Shown here: piece after piece, positions 7,261 to 15,692 of the stretch
Layout: the number at the start of each line of letters is the position of its first letter
Position numbering within the stretch: the stretch's first letter is position 1
DNA from: DATLZB01 sp035574175
Lineage (GTDB): Bacteria > Pseudomonadota > Alphaproteobacteria > Rhizobiales > Hyphomicrobiaceae
Direction of reading: 5' to 3'
Assembly: GCA_035574175.1 (NCBI GenBank)
Contig: DATLZB010000156.1
Coordinates: 1-34,463 of the forward strand
Length of the DNA stretch: 34,463 bases
Translations under genes and position numbers: made by a program
Notes under the pieces: model-generated
Databases searched by the model: none
The model's input: only the letters and a program-made list of their open reading frames with translations
Told to the model about the DNA's origin: nothing

Positions 7261-8139
7261 ATGACGATGCAAGAGCCCGCACCGCCCGCTGCCGCCGTCG
7301 TGCCCAATGCCGCCGTCACCGTCGGGGCGGTAACCTTCGCCAACGACCGGCCGATCGCCCTCATCGCCGGGCCCTGCCAGTTGGAGAGCCGCCAGCACGC
7401 GCTGGAGACGGCCGTGGCGCTTAAGGAGATCGCGGGCAAGGCCGGCATCGGGCTCGTCTACAAGACTTCCTTCGACAAGGCCAACCGCACGAGCCTTTCG
7501 GCGAAGCGGGGGCTCGGGCTCGAGGCTTCGCTTGCCGTGTTCGCCGAAATCCGCGAGCGGCTCTCGCTGCCCGTCGTCACCGACGTGCACGAGAGCGGCC
7601 AGTGCGCGCAGCTTGCGCAAGTGGTCGACGTGCTGCAGATCCCGGCGTTTCTGTGCCGGCAGACCGACCTGCTGGTGACGGCGGCGCGCACCGGGTGCGT
7701 CATCAAGATCAAGAAGGGCCAGTTCCTGGCGCCCTGGGATATGCGGAACGTGGTCGCCAAGGTGACGGGCAGCGGCAATGCCAACGTGCTGGTTACGGAG
7801 CGCGGCGTGTCCTTCGGCTACAACACGCTCGTCTCCGACATGCGGGCGCTGCCTATCCTCGCCGAGACGGGCTGTCCCGTCATCTTCGATGCCACCCACT
7901 CGGTGCAGCAGCCGGGCGGTCTCGGCAGCGCCTCGGGCGGCGAGCGGCGGTTCGTGCCGGTGCTGGCGCGCGCGGCGGTGGCGGTCGGCGTGGCGGGGGT
8001 GTTTATCGAGACGCACGAGGACCCGGACCGGGCGCCCTCGGATGGCCCCAACATGGTGCCGCTGAAGGAGCTTGGCCAGCTCATCGCCGAGCTGCAGGCG
8101 ATCGATGCGGTGGTGAAGGCGTCGCGAGCGGGCAGGTAG
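7261..8139 (+). CDS. kdsA: 3-deoxy-8-phosphooctulonate (KDO-8-P) synthase, metal-dependent class
   Basis: 292 residues. The enzyme condenses phosphoenolpyruvate with arabinose-5-phosphate to give KDO-8-phosphate for the lipopolysaccharide inner core, in the cytoplasm. Family motifs include IAGPCQLES, YKTSFDKANRTS, TDVHE, LQIPAFLCRQTDLL, KKGQFLAPWD and FDATHSVQQPGG. C39, H213, E250 and D261 reproduce exactly the spacing of the metal ligands C11, H185, E222 and D233 of the Aquifex enzyme. This puts the protein in the metallo class and not the E. coli type, which has Asn at the Cys position. The neighbours are not LPS genes. The start is ATG-ACG-ATG with no ribosome site; the second ATG at 7267 is possible. 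A strong palindrome follows the stop codon. Confidence 0.96.
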   Translation: MTMQEPAPPAAAVVPNAAVTVGAVTFANDRPIALIAGPCQLESRQHALETAVALKEIAGKAGIGLVYKTSFDKANRTSLSAKRGLGLEASLAVFAEIRERLSLPVVTDVHESGQCAQLAQVVDVLQIPAFLCRQTDLLVTAARTGCVIKIKKGQFLAPWDMRNVVAKVTGSGNANVLVTERGVSFGYNTLVSDMRALPILAETGCPVIFDATHSVQQPGGLGSASGGERRFVPVLARAAVAVGVAGVFIETHEDPDRAPSDGPNMVPLKELGQLIAELQAIDAVVKASRAGR

Positions 8140-8156
8140 CGCTCGCAAGGCAGCCC

Positions 8157-8180
8157 CGGGGCCGTGCCGGCACGGCCCCG
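8157..8180. terminator. 24-bp perfect palindrome, likely bidirectional terminator
   Basis: CGGGGCCGTGCC is followed at once by its exact reverse complement. As RNA this is a 10-bp GC stem with a CCGG loop. It lies 17 bases after the kdsA stop and about 33 bases from the end of the convergent small gene, as expected for a shared terminator. There is no T tract on either side, so termination efficiency is uncertain. Confidence 0.5.
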
Positions 8181-8213
8181 AGGCGGTTGGCGATGGCCCT
8201 TTCGGCCAGGCGG

Positions 8214-8447
8214 TCAGAGGGCCCGCGCGGGGAGCCCGGCGAGTTGCGGGCGCGGGGCGCGCGGCAGTAGGCGCTTGTCCGGCGGTTGGGCGATAAGCAC
8301 CGGCTTGCACACGGCAGCCGTGCAGAAGGTGCCGTCCCAGCGCAGGGATGCGACGTTGACGGCGGCGAAGGCGACGACGGTTGAGAACAAGCTCAAAGTG
8401 GCGGTACACGCCACCAGGCCCACAAGGCGGACGATTTCCTCACTCAT
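8214..8447 (-). CDS. Small single-pass membrane protein, unknown function
   Basis: 77 residues from the ATG at 8447, with AAAGG about seven bases upstream. Residues ~7-30 (LVGLVACTATLSLFSTVVAF) are one hydrophobic segment that could be a membrane anchor or an uncleaved signal. A short stretch with two cysteines (FCTAAVCK) and a basic, proline-rich tail follow. I do not recognise a family. It is convergent with kdsA and shares the palindromic terminator. Coding status rests on the start, ribosome site and hydrophobic profile, so it is less certain than its neighbours. Confidence 0.55.
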   Translation of the reverse strand: MSEEIVRLVGLVACTATLSLFSTVVAFAAVNVASLRWDGTFCTAAVCKPVLIAQPPDKRLLPRAPRPQLAGLPARAL

Positions 8448-8572
8448 AACACGACCTTTCACGCTTGCTGCCGGCGCCACGCCAGGCCGCTTGAAGACAA
8501 GGGCTGTGCAGTGCCAGCTTGCCTTCACCCTATGGCAACCTTGGTTAAGGCCGCGTTAAGGTTAGCGATCGG

Positions 8573-9334
8573 TTAGGAGCTTGTGGCGGCGCGGCGGCGG
8601 CGCAGGTGCCAGAAGAACCACGGGTAAGGCAGTATACGGAAGAACTTGGCGAGCAGAACCATCCGCCAGGGAAAAGCGATCTCAAAGGACCCCCGCTCAA
8701 GGCCGGCGACGATCCGGTGCGCTGCGTCCTCGGCAGAGATGATGAAGGGCATCGGGCCCTTGCTGTCTGCGTTCATGGGCGTGGCGACGAAGCCCGGATT
8801 GACCACGCTAATGGCCACGCCCTTGCGGTCGAGCTCGGGCTTCAGGCACTCGGCCAGGCTGATGAGTGCGGCCTTGGTCGGGGCGTAGGCGGCAGCGCGC
8901 GGAAAGCCGCGATAGCCGGCGAGCGAGGAGATCAGCGCGAGCTGTCCGCTTCCCCGCGCCAACATGGACGGCAGCGCCGCTTCGATGCCGTTGACGACGC
9001 CCAGGTAGTTGATGTGCATCGCCGCCTCGATCCGGGCGGCATCGAAGGCAGAGGCGCCGACCGAGCGCCACACGCCGGCAGAGAAGATCGCAAGATCGAT
9101 CGCACCGAGCCGCCGCTCGATCGCCGCCACTGCGGTCCGCATCGCCGCCCGATCGGTCACATCGAGCGGGAAGACCGTCACCGCGGGACACTCCGCGGCG
9201 AGCGCGTCGAGCTTGGCGGGGGAACGGCTCGAGGCCGCGATGCTGACGCCGCGACGGGCGAGTTCGAGCGCCAGCGCGCGGCCGATGCCGCTGCTCGCCC
9301 CAGTGATCCAGGCCGTGTGCCACGATCGCCTCAT
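8573..9334 (-). CDS. Short-chain dehydrogenase/reductase (classical SDR)
   Basis: 253 residues from the ATG at 9334. The Rossmann cofactor motif TGASSGIG is at 11-18 and S35-R37 after the second strand suggest NADP(H) preference. The catalytic set is present: N109, S137, Y150 and K154 in the YAPTK motif, then NPGFVATPM. The usual NNAG structural motif reads FSAG here, a deviation. The last ~30 residues contain an aromatic hydrophobic stretch (FFRILPYPWFFWHL) before a basic end, which may attach the enzyme to the membrane. The substrate cannot be predicted. The gene is divergent from the antiporter operon, with ~165 bases between starts. Confidence 0.9.
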   Translation of the reverse strand: MRRSWHTAWITGASSGIGRALALELARRGVSIAASSRSPAKLDALAAECPAVTVFPLDVTDRAAMRTAVAAIERRLGAIDLAIFSAGVWRSVGASAFDAARIEAAMHINYLGVVNGIEAALPSMLARGSGQLALISSLAGYRGFPRAAAYAPTKAALISLAECLKPELDRKGVAISVVNPGFVATPMNADSKGPMPFIISAEDAAHRIVAGLERGSFEIAFPWRMVLLAKFFRILPYPWFFWHLRRRRAATSS

Positions 9335-9498
9335 CAGCCTTTAGGCTCCCTCTCCATCGACTTTCAGCGTGTGCGGAGCGTGCGGCCCACAATCGCCAAA
9401 AACAAGGCATAGCGCCGCCGCAGGAAAGCGCGCAAATTGGAGGCAACGGGGGCCTGGCGCTCGATGAGGTGGCCGGTCCGGCAAAAGGCAAAAACCGC

Positions 9499-11349
9499 AT
9501 GATGGACGTTTCCTTCGAGCAAGTGGCCTGGCTTTTGGCAGCGACCGCTTTCGCAGCCCCGCTCGCCAAGCTGCTGCGAATCGGCTCGGTGCTCGGGTAC
9601 CTGCTGGCCGGCGTGCTGATCGGGCCGTACGGCGTCGGCCAGGTGTTTTCCAACTACAAGGCGAAAGAGGTGCTCGAGTTCGCCGAGTTCGGCGTCGTGC
9701 TGCTGTTGTTCCTGATCGGGCTCGAGCTGCGGCCGACGCGGGTGTGGTCGATGCGCTCGGCCATCGTCGGGCTCGGCGGTTTGCAGGTTTTGCTCACGGC
9801 CGTGCTCCTCGCCGCGGTCGGCATGGTGCTTGGGCTGGGGCTCGCGGCCGCGGCGTTTGCGGCACTGGCGCTGTCGCTCTCATCCACCGCATTCGCCCTG
9901 CAGGTGCTCGAAGAGAAGGGAGAGCTCACCGCCCGCCACGGCCGCCTCGCGTTCGCCGTGCTGCTGTTTCAGGACCTGGCGGCCATACCGCTCATCGCCT
10001 TCGCGCCGCTGTTTGCGGTGGCGGCCGCTACGGCGGCCCCCCATGCCCAGATGAGCCTGTGGTCGGCGCTTGTCGCGCTTCTCGCGATCGCCGGCGTCGT
10101 CGTCGTAGGGCATTTCCTGCTCGATCACGTGTTCCGGCTGATCGCGCGGGCCCGCGTCAGGGAAGCGATGACGGCGGCCGCGCTGCTTACCGTGGTGGGG
10201 ACCAGCGTGGTCATGCAGCAGGTCGGCATCTCGGCCTCGCTCGGCGCGTTTCTTGCCGGCGCGCTGCTCGCCGAATCCTCCTACCGCCACCAGCTGCAGG
10301 CCGACATCGAGCCGTTCGAGGGCCTGCTGCTCGGCCTGTTCTTTACCGCGGTAGGCATGCAGCTCAACCTCGATCTGCTGCTCAGCCACACCGATCTCGT
10401 CGTCGGTCTCGTGGTGCTGCTGCTCTCGGTCAAGGCTGCGGTCCTCTACGGGCTCGGCCGCTGGCACGGACTCGACGACTGGCAGGCGCGACGGTTCGCC
10501 ATCTCGATCAGCCAGGGCGGCGAGTTCGCCTTCGTCCTGTTCACTGCGGGCGTTGGGGCGGGTGCGCTCGCTGCCGGCGATGGGGAGTTGCTCGCCATCG
10601 TCGTTACGCTGTCGATGGCTGCCACACCGCTGTTGCTGCTCGTTGATGAGGTGGCACTGCCGCGAAGGGCCGGGGTCGCCGCGGCGTTCGCCGCACCGCC
10701 AGCCGAGACGGGGCACGTCATCATCGCCGGTTTCGGCCGCTTCGGGCAGATCGTCGCCCGGATCCTGCGGGCCAAGCGCATTCCGTTCACCGCTCTCGAT
10801 ATCAACCCGGAGCAGATCGCCTTCGTCGAGAGGTTCGGCTCAAAGGCGTTCTACGGCGACGCCAGCCGGCCGGAAGTCATCGACGCCGCCCAGGCCGGCA
10901 AGGCGCGCGCCTTCGTGCTCGCCATCGACGACGTGGAGGCCTCGCTGAGGGCGGCCCGGTACGTGCGTGCCCGCTACCCGAAGCTGCCCATCTACGCTCG
11001 CGCGCGCAACCGAAACCATGTGCATCGGCTGATGGACCTCGGCATCACCGTGATCCGCCGGGAGACGTTTCTCTCGGCGCTCGATCTCACGCGCGAGGTG
11101 CTGCGCGGGCTCGGCATATCCGAGCGCGACGTGCAGTTCGCGGTGGAGACGTTCGCCCGCCACGACCGGCGGCGGCTCAGGGAGGACTACAAGCACTACA
11201 CGGATCAGCAGAAGCTCGAGGAACTGGCCCGCAGCGACAGCGCCACACTCGAGCGGCTGTTCGACGAGGACGCAGCCGAGCAGGCCAGGATTGCCGCAGC
11301 GGGCGAACAGAGCGTGCCGGTGCGGGCCAAGAAGGAGCTCACGGCATGA
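9499..11349 (+). CDS. CPA2 monovalent cation/proton antiporter with RCK (TrkA-N) domain, KefB/KefC type
   Basis: 616 residues from the ATG at 9499 (AAAGG about nine bases upstream). ATG 9502 and GTG 9469 are alternatives. Residues ~1-385 form a Na+/H+-exchanger domain of about 12 membrane segments. It includes GYLLAGVLIGPYG, FLIGLELRP, LFQDLAAIPLIA and a GLFFTAVGMQLNL segment typical of Kef proteins. After a linker, a cytosolic NAD-binding RCK domain begins at HVIIAGFGRFGQIVARIL and contains GDASRPEVI. The family exchanges K+ or Na+ for protons and often protects against electrophiles or acid shifts. Whether glutathione gates this one is not visible. Its stop overlaps the start of the PfkB kinase (ATGA), so the two are translationally coupled. 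Confidence 0.92.
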   Translation: MMDVSFEQVAWLLAATAFAAPLAKLLRIGSVLGYLLAGVLIGPYGVGQVFSNYKAKEVLEFAEFGVVLLLFLIGLELRPTRVWSMRSAIVGLGGLQVLLTAVLLAAVGMVLGLGLAAAAFAALALSLSSTAFALQVLEEKGELTARHGRLAFAVLLFQDLAAIPLIAFAPLFAVAAATAAPHAQMSLWSALVALLAIAGVVVVGHFLLDHVFRLIARARVREAMTAAALLTVVGTSVVMQQVGISASLGAFLAGALLAESSYRHQLQADIEPFEGLLLGLFFTAVGMQLNLDLLLSHTDLVVGLVVLLLSVKAAVLYGLGRWHGLDDWQARRFAISISQGGEFAFVLFTAGVGAGALAAGDGELLAIVVTLSMAATPLLLLVDEVALPRRAGVAAAFAAPPAETGHVIIAGFGRFGQIVARILRAKRIPFTALDINPEQIAFVERFGSKAFYGDASRPEVIDAAQAGKARAFVLAIDDVEASLRAARYVRARYPKLPIYARARNRNHVHRLMDLGITVIRRETFLSALDLTREVLRGLGISERDVQFAVETFARHDRRRLREDYKHYTDQQKLEELARSDSATLERLFDEDAAEQARIAAAGEQSVPVRAKKELTA

Positions 11350-12266
11350 AGCGCATCGTGTGCGTCGGGCACGCAGCGCTCGACCACGTGTTTCGCGTCG
11401 AAGCGTTTCCGACACGCCCGACCAAGATCCGAGCCATCGAATACGTGGAGAGCGGCGGCGGCATGGCCGCCAATGCCGCTGCAGCCATCGCGCGCCTGGG
11501 CGGGTCGGTGGAGCTGTGGAGCCGCATCGGCGACGACGATACCGGGGTCAAGATTCGCCGCGGCCTGAAGGCGGCGGGTGTCGATGCGCGCTATGTACAG
11601 GCCTTCGAGGAAAGGCGTTCCTCGACCTCGGCCATCCTGGTGGATGACAAAGGCGAGCGGCTGATCGTTGGTGCGCGCGACGTGAACATGCCCTCCGATA
11701 CGAGTTGGCTGCCGCTCGAACGGGTGAGGGAGTCGGCGGCGGTGCTCGCCGATCTGCGCTGGCTGGAGGCCGCCCGCATGGTGCTGGAGACGGCGCGGGC
11801 CGCCGGCATCGTCACCGTGCTCGACGCCGAGCTTGGTGGGCGGGAGGCCCTTTCGGAGCTGCTCACGCTTACCGACTATGCCATCTTTTCGAAGCCCGCC
11901 TTCGAGGAGTTCGTCGCTGGTGGGTCGGCGGAGGAGCGCCTGGCGCGAGTCGCGCGGCTCGGGCCACGCCACGTCGGCGTCACGCTCGGTAGCGAGGGCT
12001 ATATGTGGCTGGAGGCGGGCAAAACCTACTCCTGCCCTGCGTTTGCGGTCGATGTGGTCGACACCACCGGGGCCGGCGACGTGTTCCACGGCGCATTCAC
12101 GCTGGCGCTTGTGGAGGGCCGCGCGAGCGCGGACTGCGCCCGCATGGCGTGCGGGGCAGCGGCGCTCAAGTGCACCCGGCTCGGGGCGCGTGCCGGACTT
12201 CCAACGCGCAAGGAACTGGCCGCCTTTTTGCTGGCAAATCCGTCGAGAAGGGAGCCGCGGCGGTAG
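11346..12266 (+). CDS. PfkB-family carbohydrate kinase
   Basis: 306 residues. The ATG at 11346 overlaps the antiporter stop by four bases, with AAGGAG eight bases upstream. PfkB signature 1 is represented by GGGMAANAAAAIARLGG (37-53), and signature 2 by DTTGAGDVFHGAF (239-251) with catalytic base D245 and the anion hole GAG. The family phosphorylates sugars or sugar phosphates, for example fructose, ribose, KDG, tagatose-6-P or sulfofructose, and the substrate is not clear from sequence. The position between an antiporter and transketolase/pgk suggests central or pentose sugar metabolism. The tail is basic. Confidence 0.9.
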   Translation: MKRIVCVGHAALDHVFRVEAFPTRPTKIRAIEYVESGGGMAANAAAAIARLGGSVELWSRIGDDDTGVKIRRGLKAAGVDARYVQAFEERRSSTSAILVDDKGERLIVGARDVNMPSDTSWLPLERVRESAAVLADLRWLEAARMVLETARAAGIVTVLDAELGGREALSELLTLTDYAIFSKPAFEEFVAGGSAEERLARVARLGPRHVGVTLGSEGYMWLEAGKTYSCPAFAVDVVDTTGAGDVFHGAFTLALVEGRASADCARMACGAAALKCTRLGARAGLPTRKELAAFLLANPSRREPRR

Positions 12267-12347
12267 ACGCCTTGCACGGTGCCCGGTAAATGGTCGCCTC
12301 GGCCGGCGGTCCGGCCCCCGACAATGACCATTGAGGACGACAGCGGC

Positions 12348-14363
12348 ATGGCCCAGGCAGCAGCCGAGCACGGCGTCGAGGTAAGTCACCGCGACATGGC
12401 GAATGCCATCCGGGCGCTGGCCATGGATGCGGTCGAGGCGGCGAAGTCGGGGCACCCCGGACTGCCAATGGGCATGGCGGACGCTGCGACCGTGCTGTTT
12501 TGCGACGTGCTCAACTACGACGCCGCAGATCCCGCCTGGCCCAACCGCGACCGGTTCGTGCTGTCGGCCGGGCACGGCTCCATGCTGCTTTACGCGCTGC
12601 TCTACCTCACCGGCTATCCGGGCATGACGCTCGAAGAGCTGAAGCGCTTCCGCCAGCTCGGTGCCAAGACCGCCGGTCATCCCGAGTACGGACATGCGCC
12701 CGGCATCGAGACCACCACGGGGCCGCTCGGACAGGGGCTCGCCAACGCCGTCGGCATGGCGCTCGCCGAGCGCATCTGGAACGCCAGGCTCGGCGAGGTG
12801 TTCGACCACCATACATTCGTCATCGCCGGCGACGGCTGCCTCATGGAAGGCATCAGTCAAGAGGCGATCAGTCTCGCCGGCCACTTGGGGCTCGGCAAGC
12901 TCATCGTGTTGTTCGACGACAACGGCGTGTCGATCGACGGCCCAACGAGCCTTGCCACGTCGGAGGATCAGATCGGGCGCTTCAGGGCGGCGGGTTGGAA
13001 TACGGCAGCCGTCGACGGGCACGACCCGGCGGCGATCCGGGCCGCGCTGCACAAGGCCAAGTCCGATCCTTCCAAGCCGTGGATGATCGCCGTCAAGACC
13101 ATCATCGGCTACGGAGCACCCAACAAGCAGGGCACCGCCGCAACCCATGGCTCGCCGCTCGGGGCCGACGAGGTACGCGCGGCACGCGAGAGGCTCGGGT
13201 GGCCCCATGCACCGTTCGTGATCCCGGACGGCGTACTGGCGGCCTGGCGCAGGGCGGGAGCGCGTGGGGCCGGGCGCCGAGCGGCATGGATCGAACGCTG
13301 GCGCAGGGTCGACGCAGCCCAGCGCGCCGCTTTCGATCAGCCGATGAATGGCGAGATTCGGGCGGCCGTGGCGGCCGCCGTGCGTGCCGCCAAGCAATCG
13401 TTCGCCGCGGAAAGATCGGAACGCGCCACGCGGGTGTGGTCGGAGCTGACGCTCGAGCGGCTGCTGCCGGCGGTGCCGGGCCTCATCGGCGGCTCGGCCG
13501 ATCTTACGGGATCGAACAACACCAAGGTCAAGGGCCAGCCGGTCATCTCGCGGCAGAGCTATGCCGGCAGCTACGTCCATTACGGCGTGCGTGAGCACGC
13601 GATGGCAGCGGCCATGAATGGCCTTGCCCTTTATGGCGGCCTCATTCCCTACGGCGGCACGTTCCTCGTCTTCACCGACTACTGCCGCCCTGCGATCCGC
13701 CTTGCTGCGCTCATGCGGCGCCACGTCATCTACGTGATGACCCATGACAGCATCGGTCTCGGCGAAGATGGGCCGACGCACCAGCCGATCGAGCACTTGG
13801 CCTCGCTTAGGGCTATGCCCAACCTCAACGTGTTCCGCCCGGCCGACGGCGTGGAGACGGCGGAGTGCTGGGAGCTCGCCCTTGCCAGCGACGACCGGCC
13901 GTCGATTCTGGCTCTCACCCGGCAAAACGTGGCGAACGTTCGCACGGAGGCGGCCGCCGAGAACCTGTCCGGGCGCGGTGCCTATGTGGTGCGCGAGGCA
14001 AAGGGGCGGAGGAACGTAACGCTGCTCGCCACGGGCTCGGAGGTCGGACTCGCGCTCAAAGCGGCCGCCCTGCTTGAAGCCGATGGCATCGCTTCCGCCG
14101 TCGTCTCGATGCCATCCTGGGAACTGTTCCGGCGCCAGGCGGACGACTACGTCAAAGGCGTGCTCGGCGAGGCTCCGCGCGTTGGCGTCGAGGCGGCGGT
14201 GGCGCAGGGCTGGCAGGAGTGGCTCCGCCCTAATGACGCCTTCGTCGGTCTGTCCGACTTCGGAGCATCGGCCCCGGGCGCCAAGCTCTACGAGCATTTC
14301 GGCCTCACGCCGCAAACGATCGCGGCGGCAGCGCGGGGCGTGATTGAAAAGCAGGGCAAGTAG
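12348..14363 (+). CDS. tkt: Transketolase
   Basis: 671 residues from the ATG at 12348, chosen because GAGGA lies nine bases upstream and the length then matches E. coli TktA (663). The upstream ATG at 12324 lacks a ribosome site. The TPP/Mg2+ motif runs GDG (161-163) to DDN (190-192). Other family marks are SGHPGLPMG, SAGHGSMLLY, TGPLGQG and VREHAMAAAMNG with catalytic E416. The enzyme moves two-carbon units between sugar phosphates in the non-oxidative pentose phosphate and Calvin pathways, in the cytoplasm. The pgk gene starts on the last base of the stop codon. The gap gene, often found between tkt and pgk in alphaproteobacteria, is absent here. Confidence 0.97.
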   Translation: MAQAAAEHGVEVSHRDMANAIRALAMDAVEAAKSGHPGLPMGMADAATVLFCDVLNYDAADPAWPNRDRFVLSAGHGSMLLYALLYLTGYPGMTLEELKRFRQLGAKTAGHPEYGHAPGIETTTGPLGQGLANAVGMALAERIWNARLGEVFDHHTFVIAGDGCLMEGISQEAISLAGHLGLGKLIVLFDDNGVSIDGPTSLATSEDQIGRFRAAGWNTAAVDGHDPAAIRAALHKAKSDPSKPWMIAVKTIIGYGAPNKQGTAATHGSPLGADEVRAARERLGWPHAPFVIPDGVLAAWRRAGARGAGRRAAWIERWRRVDAAQRAAFDQPMNGEIRAAVAAAVRAAKQSFAAERSERATRVWSELTLERLLPAVPGLIGGSADLTGSNNTKVKGQPVISRQSYAGSYVHYGVREHAMAAAMNGLALYGGLIPYGGTFLVFTDYCRPAIRLAALMRRHVIYVMTHDSIGLGEDGPTHQPIEHLASLRAMPNLNVFRPADGVETAECWELALASDDRPSILALTRQNVANVRTEAAAENLSGRGAYVVREAKGRRNVTLLATGSEVGLALKAAALLEADGIASAVVSMPSWELFRRQADDYVKGVLGEAPRVGVEAAVAQGWQEWLRPNDAFVGLSDFGASAPGAKLYEHFGLTPQTIAAAARGVIEKQGK

Positions 14364-15577
14364 TGGCAAGCCTCATGAATCTCGACAGGCTCAAGACGAC
14401 GGACGACCTCGACGTCAGGGGCAAGCGCGTGCTCGTGCGCGTCGACCTCAACGTGCCGGTCAAGGACGGCAAGGTGACCGACGCCACCAGGCTCGAGCGC
14501 ATCGTGCCGACCATCCGCGATCTTGCCGGCCGTGGCGCCAAGGTGGTGCTGCTCTCCCACTTTGGTCGGCCAAAGGAGGGGCGTGATCCCAAGCTATCGC
14601 TCAAACCGGTCGCCGCCACGCTCGGCGATCTTATGGGCTCCTCGGTGAGGTTCGTGGAGGACTGCATCGGCGATGCCGCGCGCCAGGCCATTGCCGCGCT
14701 CGCGCCGGGCGAGGTCGCGGTGCTGGAGAACCTGCGCTTTCACGGGGGCGAGGAGAAGAACGATCCGGCCTTCGCCCGGGCGCTGGCAGAGCTCGGCGAT
14801 ATCTACGTCAACGACGCCTTCTCATCGGCGCATCGGGCGCACGCCTCCACCGAAGGACTCGCCCACCTGCTGCCCGCCTATGCCGGGCCCGCCATGATCG
14901 AGGAGATCAATGCGCTGCGCGCGGTGCTCGACAGGCCGCAGCGGCCGGTCGGCGCCGTCGTGGGCGGCGCCAAGGTTTCGACCAAGATCCCGATCCTGGA
15001 GAACCTGCTCGCCAAAGTCGACAAGCTGATCATCGGCGGCGGCATGGCCAACACGTTTCTTCAGGCTCAGGGCATCGAGGTCGGCAAGTCGCTGGCGGAG
15101 TCCGATTTCAACGATACGGCACGCCAGATCCTCGCCAGCGCGACGGCGAGGGGTGTTGAGGTCGTGCTTCCCATCGATGTCGTCGTCGCCCGCGAGTTCA
15201 AGGCCGGGGCGGCCCATGCCGCAACACCGATCGGCGAGGTGCCAGGTGACGCCATGATCCTGGACGTCGGTCCGCGATCGGTCGCTCGGCTTGTCGCGGT
15301 CATCACGGAGTGCCGCACGCTATTGTGGAACGGGCCGCTCGGTGCGTTCGAGATTTCGCCCTTCGGCGAGGGCACCTTTGCGCTCGCCAAAGCGGCGGCG
15401 GCACAGACGAAGGCGGGCAAGCTCCTCTCGGTGGCGGGCGGCGGCGATACGGTGGCGGCACTCAACGCGGCTGGCGTAACGGGCGACCTTACCTATGTGT
15501 CGACGGCCGGCGGCGCCTTCCTGGAATGGCTGGAAGGGCGCGAGCTGCCCGGTGTCGCCGCGCTTGCCAAAGCCTAA
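14363..15577 (+). CDS. pgk: Phosphoglycerate kinase
   Basis: 404 residues from the GTG at 14363, which shares one base with the transketolase TAG and has CAGGG seven bases upstream. An ATG at 14375 has no ribosome site. Family motifs: the N-terminal substrate site RVDLNVPVKDG, LLSHFGRPK, ENLRFHGGEEKND, NDAFSSAHRAHAST, VGGAKVSTKI, LWNGPLGAFE, and the nucleotide-site GGGDTVAAL near the C-terminus. The enzyme transfers phosphate from 1,3-bisphosphoglycerate to ADP in glycolysis, or the reverse in gluconeogenesis and the Calvin cycle. It ends the antiporter-kinase-tkt-pgk run, and the sox genes begin 115 bases later. Confidence 0.97.
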   Translation: MASLMNLDRLKTTDDLDVRGKRVLVRVDLNVPVKDGKVTDATRLERIVPTIRDLAGRGAKVVLLSHFGRPKEGRDPKLSLKPVAATLGDLMGSSVRFVEDCIGDAARQAIAALAPGEVAVLENLRFHGGEEKNDPAFARALAELGDIYVNDAFSSAHRAHASTEGLAHLLPAYAGPAMIEEINALRAVLDRPQRPVGAVVGGAKVSTKIPILENLLAKVDKLIIGGGMANTFLQAQGIEVGKSLAESDFNDTARQILASATARGVEVVLPIDVVVAREFKAGAAHAATPIGEVPGDAMILDVGPRSVARLVAVITECRTLLWNGPLGAFEISPFGEGTFALAKAAAAQTKAGKLLSVAGGGDTVAALNAAGVTGDLTYVSTAGGAFLEWLEGRELPGVAALAKA

Positions 15578-15692
15578 GCCTCGGCGTGACCTTGCAAAAA
15601 CCTTGATTGCATCGCGCGCGCGTCCTGCCTATCCTCGCGCGCCGCCCGGCGGGACTTGGCGGCGAGTGAGGGCGCAGGGGAGGGACGATTCG

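Noticed and set aside
7123..8409. 428-codon minus-strand open frame over kdsA
   Set aside because: Antisense to kdsA, whose catalytic and metal residues are all intact. The reverse frame has no family features.
11205..14369. Open frame of 1054 codons on the minus strand
   Set aside because: It lies exactly antisense to PfkB, transketolase and the end of the antiporter gene. It has no family motif, and its Arg/His/Pro-rich composition is typical of the reverse frame of GC-rich genes.
15611..15622. Alternating CG tract upstream of soxA as a special DNA structure
   Set aside because: It is short and expected in DNA of this composition. The best promoter guess around it (TTGATT and CCTATC with a 19-base gap) is too weak to list.
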